Shown: piece by piece, positions 8,095 to 16,582 of the stretch
Position numbering within the stretch: position 1 is the first letter of the stretch
How the letters are laid out: every line of letters begins with the position of its first letter
Assembly: GCA_019119595.1 (NCBI GenBank)
Contig: DWWS01000032.1
Span: forward strand, 1-64,000
DNA from: Candidatus Eisenbergiella merdavium
Lineage (GTDB): Bacteria > Bacillota > Clostridia > Lachnospirales > Lachnospiraceae
Direction: 5' to 3'
DNA length: 64,000 nucleotides
Translations under genes and position numbers: made by a program
Notes under the pieces: model-generated
The model's database searches: none
The model's input: only the letters and a program-made list of their open reading frames with translations
Told to the model about the DNA's origin: nothing

Positions 8095-8847
8095 TTAATA
8101 GTAGATAGACAGCGGTTTTCCCGCTATAGGAAGGATCTCAAAATCCACCTGATAGATCTGCGACAGATTTTCCTTTGTCATCACCTCCTCTACAGTGCCG
8201 AATTTTGCGATCTTTCCGTCTTTAAATGCACAGATATAATCGGAGTAGAACGCCGCATAATTGATCTCATGCAATACCAGGATAACCGTCTTTCCCAACT
8301 CGTCACAGAGCCGACGGACGATCTTCATCATATTGGTGGCATGGTAAATATCCAGATTATTGGTAGGCTCGTCCAGCAGCACGTATTCCGTATCCTGGGC
8401 GATCACCATGGCGATCAGCGCCCGCTGCCGCTGCCCGCCGGAAAGCTCGTCGATAAACTGATCCTGAAAATCTTCCAGCTCCATGTATTCGATTGCACGA
8501 TCTATGACAGCCTGATCCTGCGGGGTGATGCGGCTGCCCGAATAGGGAAATCGTCCGAAGGCTACCAGCTCCCGCACGGTCAGCTTCATCTGGATGTTAT
8601 TGCTTTGCGTCAGAATGGCTAACCGTCTGGAAAGCTCTCTGCTCTTCCATCTGCCGATGTCCTTTCCTTCAAAGTCCACAAGCCCGCTGTCCTGGGCGAT
8701 CAGCCTTGAGATCATTCCCATCACGGTGGATTTTCCCGCTCCGTTGGGGCCGATCAGCGAGATCACCTTCCCCCTGGGAATCGAAAAGGTCACTCCGTCC
8801 ACAACGGTTTTTCCGTCATATCGTTTTGTCAGATCTTTTATCCGCAT
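8095..8847 (-). CDS. Siderophore ABC transporter ATPase (YclP/CeuD type)
   Basis: A 250-residue FepC/FhuC-like ATPase that powers siderophore import. Walker A GPNGAGKST (~residues 32-40), signature ELSGGQRQRALIAM (~135-148), Walker B YVLLDEPTNNLDIY (~155-168) and the switch His in LVLHEIN are present. It lies 4 nt after the upstream permease stop and 36 nt before the binding-protein start, in one operon. Length is usual for the family. Confidence 0.9.
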   Translation of the reverse strand: MRIKDLTKRYDGKTVVDGVTFSIPRGKVISLIGPNGAGKSTVMGMISRLIAQDSGLVDFEGKDIGRWKSRELSRRLAILTQSNNIQMKLTVRELVAFGRFPYSGSRITPQDQAVIDRAIEYMELEDFQDQFIDELSGGQRQRALIAMVIAQDTEYVLLDEPTNNLDIYHATNMMKIVRRLCDELGKTVILVLHEINYAAFYSDYICAFKDGKIAKFGTVEEVMTKENLSQIYQVDFEILPIAGKPLSIYY

Positions 8848-8851
8848 ATAG

Positions 8852-9829
8852 TCACACCTTCTTTCGTGTCAGGAGAAGATAGAGGAAATATAGTCCTCCG
8901 CCAACAGTAATGAACACGCTTACCGGTACGGAATAGGAATAAACATGTTCCACGAGGAGCTGGCCGCCCACCAGCACGATCATCCCGAACAGAGCCGAAC
9001 CCAGCACCAGATATGTATGGCGGAAGGTCTTTAACAGCTGACGGGACAGATTTGCGATGATAAGGCCCAGAAAAGAGATGGGGCCCACCATTGCGGTGGC
9101 GACCGCGATGCACAGCGTCACGCCCAGCAGCAGACGGCGGATACAGCGGTCATAATCTACGCCGAGATTGATGGCCTGTTCCTTGCCAAGCGTCAGCACA
9201 TCCAGGAGCGCCAGCTCCTTTCGCAGCACAACAATGATGCCCGCAAGGAGGATAACGGAAAATACGATGATCTCGGAATTGATGTTGCTGAAGCTTGCCA
9301 CCAGCGTGTTGAGCAGGCTGTCGTATTCATTGGGATCCATCACCCGCGTCAGTGTGGTCTGGATACTGCCAAAAAAAGAGGTCAGCACCGTTCCGACCAG
9401 AAGCACATACAGGACATTGTGCCTTGTTTTCCGGAAGATCCAGCTGTACAGGATCGTGGCTGTGATTCCCATGAGAACCACGTCCACCGCAAAGGACAGG
9501 TTGGCGTTTAAAGCGATCACACTGGTAGAGCCAAGGAAAAACACCACTGCTGTATGGATCAGTGTGTACAGCGAATTCATCCCAAGAAGACAGGGGGTGA
9601 CGATGGTATTGTTGATGATGGACTGAAAAACGATGGAGGCGCCTCCAATGGCAAAGGCAGTGATCAGCATCACGATGAGCTTCGGCGTCCGGAGCTTCAT
9701 GGCATAGGCCAGCAGCCTGGGATTGGAAAAATTCACATCCACAAGCATATATCCCGCCGCGCACAGCGCGGCGAGAATGGCAAGGAGCAGCAGCTTTTGC
9801 CGGTTTGCGCGAACCGCCTGTATCTTCAT
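8852..9829 (-). CDS. Siderophore ABC transporter permease (YclO/CeuC type)
   Basis: A 325-residue FecCD-family integral membrane subunit with about nine hydrophobic segments. The FecCD signature is visible in the C-terminal half (AMVGPISFLGLIIANLSRQL), the loop that contacts the ATPase. It overlaps the upstream permease stop by 4 nt. It should pair with the permease at 9826-10875 as a heterodimer. Confidence 0.9.
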   Translation of the reverse strand: MKIQAVRANRQKLLLLAILAALCAAGYMLVDVNFSNPRLLAYAMKLRTPKLIVMLITAFAIGGASIVFQSIINNTIVTPCLLGMNSLYTLIHTAVVFFLGSTSVIALNANLSFAVDVVLMGITATILYSWIFRKTRHNVLYVLLVGTVLTSFFGSIQTTLTRVMDPNEYDSLLNTLVASFSNINSEIIVFSVILLAGIIVVLRKELALLDVLTLGKEQAINLGVDYDRCIRRLLLGVTLCIAVATAMVGPISFLGLIIANLSRQLLKTFRHTYLVLGSALFGMIVLVGGQLLVEHVYSYSVPVSVFITVGGGLYFLYLLLTRKKV

Positions 9830-10875
9830 TGATCCGTCCCTCCCTTCAGCGTCGGCATTACGGAGCAGGCGCCTGCCGCGGCACTCCCCAGCCGTATGGC
9901 TCTGCGGCCGTATTTCAGCCTGTAGAAAAGCAGCGCGATAAAGATCAGACTTCCCAGGATCCCGACGATCAGCTCGATCGGAAGCTCATAGGGAAAGATC
10001 GCCACACGGCCGATCATATCGCATATCAGCACGAAAACAGCGCCAAAGAGCGCGGTGTCCGCAAGCGTGCCGCGGATCTTGTCCCCTTTGTACATGGCGA
10101 CGACATTCGGCACGATCAGGCCGATGTAAGAGATGGAGCCCACCACGACCACGACGCTTGCTGTGATCATGGCCGCGATGGTCAGCCCCATGAACAGCAC
10201 AAGATTATAGGGGATTCCCAGATTTTTTGAAAAATCCCTGCCCAGCCCCACGATGTTGAAATGGTTGGCGAACACAAACGCGAGGATCACCAGAGGAACT
10301 GTCAGCCATACGATCTCATAGCGTCCCCTCAGCACCAGGGAAAAATGTCCCACCAGCCAGGAGGACAGCGCCTGCGTCATCTCATATTTGTAGGCAAGGT
10401 AATTGGTAATGCCTCCGATGACGTTGCCGAACATGATCCCGACTAACGGCACCATCACCACATCCTTAAACTGAATGCGCTGGATAAACCATACGAAGAT
10501 CCAGGTCCCAAGGATGGCTGCAGCGAAGGAAAAAGCAGCCCTGCTCCACAGGGTAGACGCCGGCATGAACAGAAGAGCCAGCAGAATCCCAAGCTGAGCC
10601 GATGAAATGGTAGCGCCGGTGGTAGGCGAAACAAACTTGTTGCTGCACAGCTGCTGCATGATGAGTCCGGCCACGCTCATGCCGACGCCGGTACATAGAA
10701 TGGCTGCCAGCCGCGGCAGACGCGAGACAAGAAAGATTTCCAACAGGTACAGATCCCCTTCCAGCAGCTCCCGCGGCGTAATATCAATTACTCCGACAAA
10801 GAGCGAGCAGCAGGACAGAACAAGCAGCACGGCTACCAGGATGATCGTTGAACGATAAGATTTGATGCGATCCAC
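9826..10875 (-). CDS. Siderophore ABC transporter permease (YclN/CeuB type)
   Basis: A 349-residue FecCD-family permease, first gene of the importer operon, with many hydrophobic helices and the family loop VVGSISYIGLIVPNVVAMY. The only in-frame start near the beginning is GTG 10875, placed unusually close to AGAAAGGA, so the exact start is uncertain. The promoter (10976-11004) and two iron-box-like inverted repeats lie upstream. Confidence 0.88.
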   Translation of the reverse strand: MDRIKSYRSTIILVAVLLVLSCCSLFVGVIDITPRELLEGDLYLLEIFLVSRLPRLAAILCTGVGMSVAGLIMQQLCSNKFVSPTTGATISSAQLGILLALLFMPASTLWSRAAFSFAAAILGTWIFVWFIQRIQFKDVVMVPLVGIMFGNVIGGITNYLAYKYEMTQALSSWLVGHFSLVLRGRYEIVWLTVPLVILAFVFANHFNIVGLGRDFSKNLGIPYNLVLFMGLTIAAMITASVVVVVGSISYIGLIVPNVVAMYKGDKIRGTLADTALFGAVFVLICDMIGRVAIFPYELPIELIVGILGSLIFIALLFYRLKYGRRAIRLGSAAAGACSVMPTLKGGTDQ

Positions 10876-10894
10876 TCCTTTCTGAATACATTTG

Positions 10895-10910
10895 GTTAGA
10901 TATAACTAAC
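10895..10910. promoter_or_regulatory. Inverted repeat in the siderophore-importer leader, iron-box candidate
   Basis: GTTAGATATAACTAAC has symmetric arms in 14 of 16 positions and resembles DtxR/IdeR-type metal boxes (TTAG...CTAA). It lies about 20 nt before the first permease start, downstream of the promoter. The regulator is inferred, not seen. Confidence 0.5.
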
Positions 10911-10975
10911 TGTTGCCCTGAAAATACGCAGTGCTGATTGTACTTCTCATGCATCATGCACTGCGCATCGAACAC

Positions 10976-11006
10976 ATCATATCATAATGAGTTAGACATG
11001 TCAAAC
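10976..11006 (-). promoter_or_regulatory. Promoter of the siderophore importer with overlapping inverted repeat
   Basis: On the minus strand TTGACA (11004-10999), a 17-nt spacer and TATGAT (10981-10976) make a strong promoter. The -35 box lies inside GTTAGACATGTCAAAC (10991-11006), an inverted repeat with 14 of 16 symmetric positions and the same GTTAGA half as the downstream repeat. This fits repression by an iron-responsive DtxR-family or Fur-type protein (inference). Confidence 0.65.
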
Positions 11007-11007
11007 T

Positions 11008-11844
11008 TTATTTTTCTGCCGGTTTCAATGGCCCATAAAAATACGATGCGGTAGCCCCGCCGTCCACCAGGAAATCAGCGCCGGTAATAAACGCGCCTTT
11101 TTCACTCATCAAAAGCTCCGCCACGTTGGCCACCTCGTCCGCTGTTCCGGGGCGTCCGGCGGGACATTTTGCAAACATATTTTTGTAGAAATCCCCCCGC
11201 GGGCCGTTAAACTCGTCGATTGCCAACGGCGTGACAATGATACCCGGAGAAATGGAGTTGATGCGCGCTCCCTTTTCTCCCCACCTGACGGATTCCGCCA
11301 TCACGCGTTTCTCATTGCAGCGTTTGGCAAGCTGATAGGCATGAAGGGTGTCCCGGATATTCTCCGGCTGAAGCATTTCCAGCTTCAAAAGCTCCTCCGC
11401 CGGAGTACAGGCAAGCAGCTCATCCTCCTGCGGCGTCAGCTGTTTCATGCGGTGGCCGCTCTGACTGGATATGGTTACGCCCACACCGCCGGGAGCGATC
11501 ACCTTGCCGACCTCCTCCAGAAGAACCGCTGTCCCATATAAGTCCACCTTAAGAATCGCCTCAATGGGAGCCTGACTGGGTGAAACGCCGGCAGCATTGA
11601 TCAGCATGGAAATTTCACCGTATTTCTGACCTTCCGCGATCAGGCCTCGGATGGATTCACGGCTGGAAAGATCCATCTGAATCGGAACCACGTCGAATCC
11701 TGCCTCATTCATAATCTTTGCGATCGCCTGTGCGTTTTCCTTCTTTTTATCCCCTACGATAATTTTTTTCCCATATCCCATTCTTCGGGTGATCGCCATG
11801 CCGATCTGGCCTGCGCCTGCCCACAGTATAACATCCCTGCTCAT
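11008..11844 (-). CDS. SDR family NAD(P)-dependent oxidoreductase
   Basis: A Rossmann-fold short-chain dehydrogenase/reductase of about 278 residues. The nucleotide motif is the less common GAGQIG (near residue 9), followed by INAAGVSP, a YQLAK active-site segment (~residues 175-180) and a C-terminal GADFLVDGGAT typical of classical SDRs. A start 45 nt upstream is possible, but the ATG near 11844 follows AGGAGGATTTT and is preferred. It is 25 nt after the aldo/keto reductase gene, likely co-transcribed. Substrate unknown. Confidence 0.85.
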   Translation of the reverse strand: MSRDVILWAGAGQIGMAITRRMGYGKKIIVGDKKKENAQAIAKIMNEAGFDVVPIQMDLSSRESIRGLIAEGQKYGEISMLINAAGVSPSQAPIEAILKVDLYGTAVLLEEVGKVIAPGGVGVTISSQSGHRMKQLTPQEDELLACTPAEELLKLEMLQPENIRDTLHAYQLAKRCNEKRVMAESVRWGEKGARINSISPGIIVTPLAIDEFNGPRGDFYKNMFAKCPAGRPGTADEVANVAELLMSEKGAFITGADFLVDGGATASYFYGPLKPAEK

Positions 11845-11869
11845 AAAATCCTCCTGCCAATATCCGATC

Positions 11870-12988
11870 TTACTGTTTTTCAAATTCATCCGCTACCTTT
11901 ACAAGCAGCTCCCGGATGGGAAGGTGCTGCGGACAGGCTTTCTCACATTTCCCGCACTTGATACAGTCGGATGCCTTATGTCCGGCGGACGTATGTACCA
12001 CGTTATAATAATAATCTGCGTTCCAGTCATGGTATAACTGTTTGGTATTCATGACCGCAAACAGGTCAGGGATCCGGATCTGTTTCGGGCAGCCGTCCGT
12101 ACAATACCTGCAGGCAGTACAGGGGATCAGGTTCTTACTTCTGAAAATCTCCTGCACCTGATTGACAGCGGCCATTTCTTCTTCATTCAAAGGCTTGAAT
12201 TCCTGCATAAAGCTGATATTATCCCGCATCTGTTCCAGACTGCTCATGCCGGACAGAACCATCATCATGCCCTCAAAGCCCGCCGCAAAACGGATCGCAT
12301 AGCTGGCAGGGCTGCCGCCATGCAGCGCATCCAGCACAGCCTTCGCGTCCTCCGGCAGATTCACAAGATTCCCGCCTTTTACCGGCTCCATAACGATCAC
12401 CGGCTTATCATATTTCCGGCAGACCTCATAAACCTTCCGGCTTTCCACCGCAGGGTCGTCATAATCCACATAGTTAAACTGAATCTGTACCACTTCAATC
12501 TGCGGATACTCGGTCAGAATCTGTTCCAGAACCTCCGCTTTGTCATGGAAAGAAATTCCTACATGGCGGACTTTTCCCTCAGCCTTCAACTCAAACGCAG
12601 TTTCATAGGCGCGGCAGGATTTAAAAAATCTGAAATTATCCGCTCCCTGGGCGTGCATCAGATAAAAGTCAAAATACTCTACGCCGCAGGCGGCAAGCTG
12701 GCTCTCGAAGAAGGGGCGGATGTCCTCTTCTTTCTTGAAGAAAAAATTGGTCAGTTTATCAGTAAGGATATACCGGTCACGGGGATAGCGGCTGGTCAGA
12801 CATTCCTTCAGCGCCGTCTCGCTTTTTCCCTGGATGTACCCGTGGGCTGTGTCGAAATAGTTAAAACCGGCGTCCAAAAAGGCGTCAACCATCTGTTTCG
12901 TCTGCGGGATGTCCACCTCGTCGCCCAGCATTGGCAGGCGCATACAGCCAAAACCAAAATTCTTTTTTATCTGCTCAAAATATGCCAT
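11870..12988 (-). CDS. Aldo/keto reductase with C-terminal 4Fe-4S ferredoxin domain
   Basis: A 372-residue cytosolic redox protein: AKR barrel (residues ~5-290, with FDTAHGY and LTDKLTNFF) fused to a ferredoxin-like tail carrying CTACRYCTDGCP near 300 and CIKCGKCEKACP near 345, i.e. two Cys-rich clusters. Such AKR-ferredoxin fusions are common in anaerobes and may draw electrons from ferredoxin. RBS AGGAGG precedes ATG 12988. It sits between a LysR gene upstream and the SDR downstream on the same strand. Confidence 0.88.
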   Translation of the reverse strand: MAYFEQIKKNFGFGCMRLPMLGDEVDIPQTKQMVDAFLDAGFNYFDTAHGYIQGKSETALKECLTSRYPRDRYILTDKLTNFFFKKEEDIRPFFESQLAACGVEYFDFYLMHAQGADNFRFFKSCRAYETAFELKAEGKVRHVGISFHDKAEVLEQILTEYPQIEVVQIQFNYVDYDDPAVESRKVYEVCRKYDKPVIVMEPVKGGNLVNLPEDAKAVLDALHGGSPASYAIRFAAGFEGMMMVLSGMSSLEQMRDNISFMQEFKPLNEEEMAAVNQVQEIFRSKNLIPCTACRYCTDGCPKQIRIPDLFAVMNTKQLYHDWNADYYYNVVHTSAGHKASDCIKCGKCEKACPQHLPIRELLVKVADEFEKQ

Positions 12989-13096
12989 TGCTTTGTACCT
13001 CCTGCTTTTTTTCCGATTTCATAAGCCTTTTTTCTATTTTAATCCGTTCATTCCGGCAGAGCAATTTGATTTCCATACGTTTTGGATAAGAAAAAC

Positions 13097-13978
13097 TTAT
13101 GCGAACTTTGATTTTAGGATTTCAGCAAAAGCCTCCACATAGGATCCGGAATTATCCACTTTCCAGAATGCACAGTAATTTCTCCGGATCGGTTTTCCCC
13201 TGCGGGTAAGGCGTACTCTCCGCAGAGCCGCTGTAGATTCCGGCAGATTTCCGGCTCCCTCCACCGGCATAAAGCCCTGACCGCCGGCCACAAGGAGCCT
13301 TGCTTCTTCCAGGTTATCTGCAAAATAAAACTCACTTTCTATTCCCATGATCTGCTGATAATACGTTTTTTCGTTTTCCTGCTGACCCGGTGATGCAACC
13401 AGGATGCAGGGAATATTTCTGACAGACTCCGTTTCGACGGAGGGCTGAGCTGCAAGAGGGTTTCTTGCCGCAATTTCTATGAAACACTCCCTGGCAGCAA
13501 GAATATGGTTTACATATTCGTCAGAAAAAGCTCTCCGCTGGTCATTCAGTACCAGATCCGCTTTCCCATGCCTTAAAGCGTCGTAAAGCTCCTCGTGGTT
13601 TCCATTTATGATCTTTACAGAAACATTCGGATATTTTTCCGAAAATTCTGCCACGGCCAGCTGAAATTCATGACCGCCGTACCCCTTCAGGCAGCCGACA
13701 CAAAGAGCCGCTGTCTCTTTATCGGCAATGCGGGCCGTCTCTCTGCACATTTTTTCAAAGTCAGAAATAAGGGCCAGACTTTTCCGGTAAAAATACTCTC
13801 CTGCCGGTGTCAAAGAAAATCTGCGGTTTCCCCTGTGGATCAGCTGAACGCCCAGCTCATGCTCCAGCGCCTGAATCTGCTGGGAAATCGCGGACTGTGA
13901 AATGAAACATTCTTCAGCCGCTTCCGTAAAACTCCCGAAGCGTACTACCGCCTGAAAATATCGGATCTGCTTTATCAT
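13097..13978 (-). CDS. LysR family transcriptional regulator
   Basis: A 293-residue LysR regulator: winged HTH at residues 1-60 (FGSFTEAAEECFISQSAISQQ is the recognition region) and an effector-binding domain from about 90 to 290. GAGGAG precedes ATG 13978. It lies 108 nt upstream of the AKR gene on the same strand, so it may control AKR-SDR and itself. Effector unknown. Confidence 0.88.
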   Translation of the reverse strand: MIKQIRYFQAVVRFGSFTEAAEECFISQSAISQQIQALEHELGVQLIHRGNRRFSLTPAGEYFYRKSLALISDFEKMCRETARIADKETAALCVGCLKGYGGHEFQLAVAEFSEKYPNVSVKIINGNHEELYDALRHGKADLVLNDQRRAFSDEYVNHILAARECFIEIAARNPLAAQPSVETESVRNIPCILVASPGQQENEKTYYQQIMGIESEFYFADNLEEARLLVAGGQGFMPVEGAGNLPESTAALRRVRLTRRGKPIRRNYCAFWKVDNSGSYVEAFAEILKSKFA

Positions 13979-14111
13979 CAGGATTCTCCTCGTTCCCTGT
14001 TCGAAAAAATCTTTGATTTCCGTTATCTTGATACTTTATATTATAAGCACAGAATGGATAAAATCAATCTCGTAGAATGCGGCGTTTGGCAGTCTTTTTT
14101 TGTGTCCCAAT

Positions 14112-14153
14112 AAGAAACGTGCAGCTTCCGAAGTGGAAAGCTGCACGTTTCTT
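14112..14153. repeat. Long hairpin (16-bp arms) upstream of LysR
   Basis: AAGAAACGTGCAGCTT (14112-14127) pairs with AAGCTGCACGTTTCTT (14138-14153) around a short loop. It is flanked by T-runs on the plus-strand left side, so it could end minus-strand transcripts from the mobile-element remnant or be an element border. It sits at the edge between the LysR gene and the transposon-like remnant. Confidence 0.55.
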
Positions 14154-14252
14154 AGAAAAATGATGTATCGCTCAGTCCAGATATTTTCCTACCGGAGCTG
14201 AATTGTACTGCTTTTTGATCTCGATCATGATGGAACCGTTTCGGTCTGTTTG

Positions 14253-14459
14253 TCAAGGACATAGAGAAAAGTTTTCATTATTTTTTTTTGCGGATAGGTC
14301 ATTTTCCAGTAGCCGCATGACTTTATCACTCATGCGCTCTGTGCTTGTCTGGCTGAAATGTAGCGACAATTCATAGGTGGTCTTGCCGATTTTCCGCTTG
14401 ACGGTCTGCGGCTTCGGGGCAGCGGTGGTCTTAATGGCTGTTTGTGTGTTTTCCTGCAT
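14253..14459 (-). CDS. tnpW: Transposon-encoded protein TnpW
   Basis: A 68-residue basic protein resembling TnpW-type proteins of Tn4451-like mobilizable or integrative elements (KRKIGKTTYELSLHFS, then a helical MSDKVMRLLEND). The role of the family is not established. ATG 14459 with AGGAGA upstream is preferred over a start 51 nt earlier. No TnpX recombinase is visible, so the element is incomplete. Confidence 0.7.
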   Translation of the reverse strand: MQENTQTAIKTTAAPKPQTVKRKIGKTTYELSLHFSQTSTERMSDKVMRLLENDLSAKKNNENFSLCP

Positions 14460-14633
14460 AGGCTCTCCTTTCTGATTTTGGCAAAAGAAAAAGCAGGAAG
14501 TCCTTTTCAAGATTTCCTGCTCGGTAGTGCTACTGTGAGGGTAGCGGTTATTCAGTTTTCAATGGCTGTGTTACGCAATAGAAGACCATTTTTGAGGGCA
14601 AAGGTAAAACATCGTCTTTGCGATCTTGACGCT

Positions 14634-14697
14634 TAAAAAGCCTTGTAGAATAGGCGTTTCAAGACGCCTGCTGCGTAACAATACAAGGCATTTTCAA
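14634..14697. repeat. Nested inverted repeats between tnpW and GNAT genes
   Basis: GCCTTGTA...TACAAGGC form an outer stem and AGGCGT...ACGCCT an inner stem in the same segment. It could be a terminator for the GNAT transcript or a folded RNA of the element. No T-run follows on the minus strand. Confidence 0.4.
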
Positions 14698-14714
14698 AGT
14701 GACAAACTGGGATT

Positions 14715-15167
14715 TTATAATTTCTTTTTCATACAAATAGAATCGGGCATATCTTTATATTGACCATAATTCGGAATGACTTTATATCCTATTTTCCTAT
14801 AAAGTGCCATTGCTGCAATAAGTGGTTCACCAGATTCCAGAATTAGATAGTGGTATCCCTTTTCCCTTGCAGCCTTCTCTAACAGTTCCATTAATTTATT
14901 TGAAATTCCTCTGCCCCTATAATCTTGTTTTATAAAGACACGTTTTACTTCGGCACATTCATCATCGTATTTTTTGAAACTGGCAATTCCAACTGGAATA
15001 TCATCATCATACGCAACAATTACGTCATGAATGTCATCAAGCTGATTATACGGAATATATTCCGCTCTGTTTTCTTCGCCGCCAACAAGTTCGTTTAGAA
15101 AATTATCCAAACTATGACATAGTTCGATAAAATCAGGGTTGCCACCGTTAGTATATACAAATTTCAT
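14715..15167 (-). CDS. GNAT family N-acetyltransferase
   Basis: A 150-residue single-domain GCN5-type acetyltransferase. The acetyl-CoA pyrophosphate loop is visible as DYRGRGISNKLM (~residues 82-93), with LESGEPLIAAMALYRKIGY in the C-terminal part. RBS GGAGAG precedes ATG 15167. It lies between element-derived genes and has lower GC than the flanking chromosome, suggesting cargo of the mobile element. Substrate unknown. Confidence 0.85.
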   Translation of the reverse strand: MKFVYTNGGNPDFIELCHSLDNFLNELVGGEENRAEYIPYNQLDDIHDVIVAYDDDIPVGIASFKKYDDECAEVKRVFIKQDYRGRGISNKLMELLEKAAREKGYHYLILESGEPLIAAMALYRKIGYKVIPNYGQYKDMPDSICMKKKL

Positions 15168-15276
15168 TTCTATCTCTCTCCGTCAAATTCCAATTTGATG
15201 TTCTCATTGTACCACACCTCGCCTGTGTTTCCTATCCCTATTCAACAAGGGCAATCAGCTTATCTGTCCTGCCGTC

Positions 15277-15519
15277 TTATCTGTTTATCTTGAAATTCTC
15301 CACGACAGCATGAATTAAGCGGCGTTCCATGAAGTCTTTTTTATCGGTGTCTATCCCGTAATGCACAAGCCCCCTTTCGTCATAAACCGTCTTGATACAT
15401 TTGTTGCGGATATAGCTTTCATAGGTTTTCAGTACCGTCTGAATGGCGGCGGCTTCTCCCGGTGTGGCGGCTATGATTACCTCAACGGGCAGATAGCGGT
15501 CTTTGTATCTTTCATTCAT
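15277..15519 (-). CDS. Conjugative-element helix-turn-helix protein (Tn916 Orf8-like)
   Basis: An 80-residue protein of the small HTH-domain family found next to the sigma-like gene in Tn916-type and Lachnospiraceae conjugative elements (starts MNERYKDRYLPVEVIIAAT). Its ATG overlaps the shifted-frame stop of the upstream sigma-like gene, the usual coupling of this pair. Function in transfer-gene regulation is family knowledge by association only. Confidence 0.65.
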   Translation of the reverse strand: MNERYKDRYLPVEVIIAATPGEAAAIQTVLKTYESYIRNKCIKTVYDERGLVHYGIDTDKKDFMERRLIHAVVENFKINR

Positions 15520-15929
15520 GGCGGCGCACCTCCATTTCTTCCCGTATCTGCCGGACAGCCCTCATTTTGTGGTAGCTGATTTTCAGCGTTATAGCCGTAG
15601 AGAGCGGCAATCTCTTAGTTCTTAAAGCCTAAGAAATAGGACAGCAAGATAATTTCCCATCTGTACGGGGTAAGCCGTCCTATGGCGTTCCCCAACGGCT
15701 CACTCTGCACCTCAACAAGCCATTCCCTCACTTGGAAACGGTAAAGCATACAAGGGTAGCGGTCTGTGGTACTGACCTCGGCTAAATCCTTTTCCAGTAG
15801 GGAAGAAAAGGACACTTCATGCGCCTTGCGGCGGCAGTTGGCGTGGTAGTAAGTAATGGCGGCATACTTCAAGACTTTCGTACAGTATGCATCAAACTGG
15901 CGTTGCAAGATTTCTATGATTTCGTTCAT
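15512..15929 (-). pseudogene. Broken sigma-70-like factor of a conjugative element (Tn916 Orf7-like)
   Basis: ATG 15929 (AGAGG before it) opens a frame for a Tn916 Orf7-type sigma-like protein that reads into FLGFKN and then meets TAA at 15615-15617. The same frame continues EIAALYGYNAE and, after a one-base shift, ISYHKMRAVRQIREEMEV, the expected region 4 helix, ending at TGA 15512-15514 overlapping the next ATG. A stop plus a frameshift therefore inactivate region 4. A programmed event is not supported. Confidence 0.75.
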
Positions 15930-16262
15930 TCGGTTTTCCTCTGGTCTATTTGTGTGATAGTTACGCAAAGCAGACGGGAGAGGTGGGGAACGGCACCTGA
16001 CCGCTTTTTTTTATTGGTTTCATGCTCCTGTACCAGACTTTCGGTTATCGAAGTGTATAAAGCTGATTATACCAATACAAGTATAACAGACTTATCTATC
16101 AATCCTATCCTTTCCCAAACCCTTTCCCTCCCGCGCCTGCCAGTCATAGGGGGAAGTATCGTCCATGAAGTTCTTGACATAGATAATGTTCGGCTCCTGT
16201 CCAATGTTCCCGGAGCAGCAGGTGTGATCGATGCAGTCAATCAGATGGGCGGCGTTCCCATG
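15930..16262. other. Element-remnant spacer without a recognisable gene
   Basis: About 330 bases between the broken sigma gene and the DUF2798-like fragment. It holds the upstream region of the sigma gene and open frames on both strands with no recognised family. A minus-strand frame ending at 16092 contains FMDDTSPYDWQ and could be the tail of another decayed gene. Nothing firm can be called. Confidence 0.4.
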
Positions 16263-16442
16263 TTCGGGACGAATCTGCCAATCTGGGCTGTCGTCCTGAC
16301 GGAATTTATATGCGCATACGCCCTTGAGCTGCTGATGGGAAGTCCCGGCTCGTTCCGGCTTGCCCGCAGGGTATCTGATCCGAAAAAGACGCATCCTGTG
16401 CTGTTTGAAACGACAATCATCTGTTTTTTATCCAGCCTCTGA
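16263..16442 (+). pseudogene. DUF2798-like membrane protein fragment
   Basis: The plus frame reads FGTNLPIWAVVLTEF, LELLMGSPGSF and DPKKTHPVLFETTIIC, matching the central part of DUF2798-type membrane proteins as I recall them. It lacks a normal start and stops (TGA) soon after ETTIIC, where the family would continue with further membrane helices. So it is probably a decayed, truncated gene. Confidence 0.5.
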
Positions 16443-16513
16443 TCAGAACCGTGTTCCGGCTTCTTTTCACGACGAGGGAACGCAGCGCATCCGTCCGGGC
16501 CTGAAAACGAAAA

Positions 16514-16567
16514 GAGCATCCCACGCGGAGATTCACAGAACTCCTGCGCGGGATGCTCCCGTTTTTT
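16514..16567. terminator. Bidirectional terminator after the CMD-cupin gene
   Basis: GAGCATCCC (16514-16522) pairs with GGGATGCTC (16550-16558), extended by CGCGGAG/CTCCTGCG, followed by CCGTTTTTTC on the plus strand and by TTTTCGTTTTC on the minus strand. It lies 16 nt beyond the CMD-cupin stop. Confidence 0.85.
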
Positions 16568-16582
16568 CGGATATATCTTTTT

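Noticed and set aside
15512-15929. Programmed recoding in the sigma-like gene
   Set aside because: A stop and a separate frame loss occur together, without slippery site or stimulator; decay is simpler.
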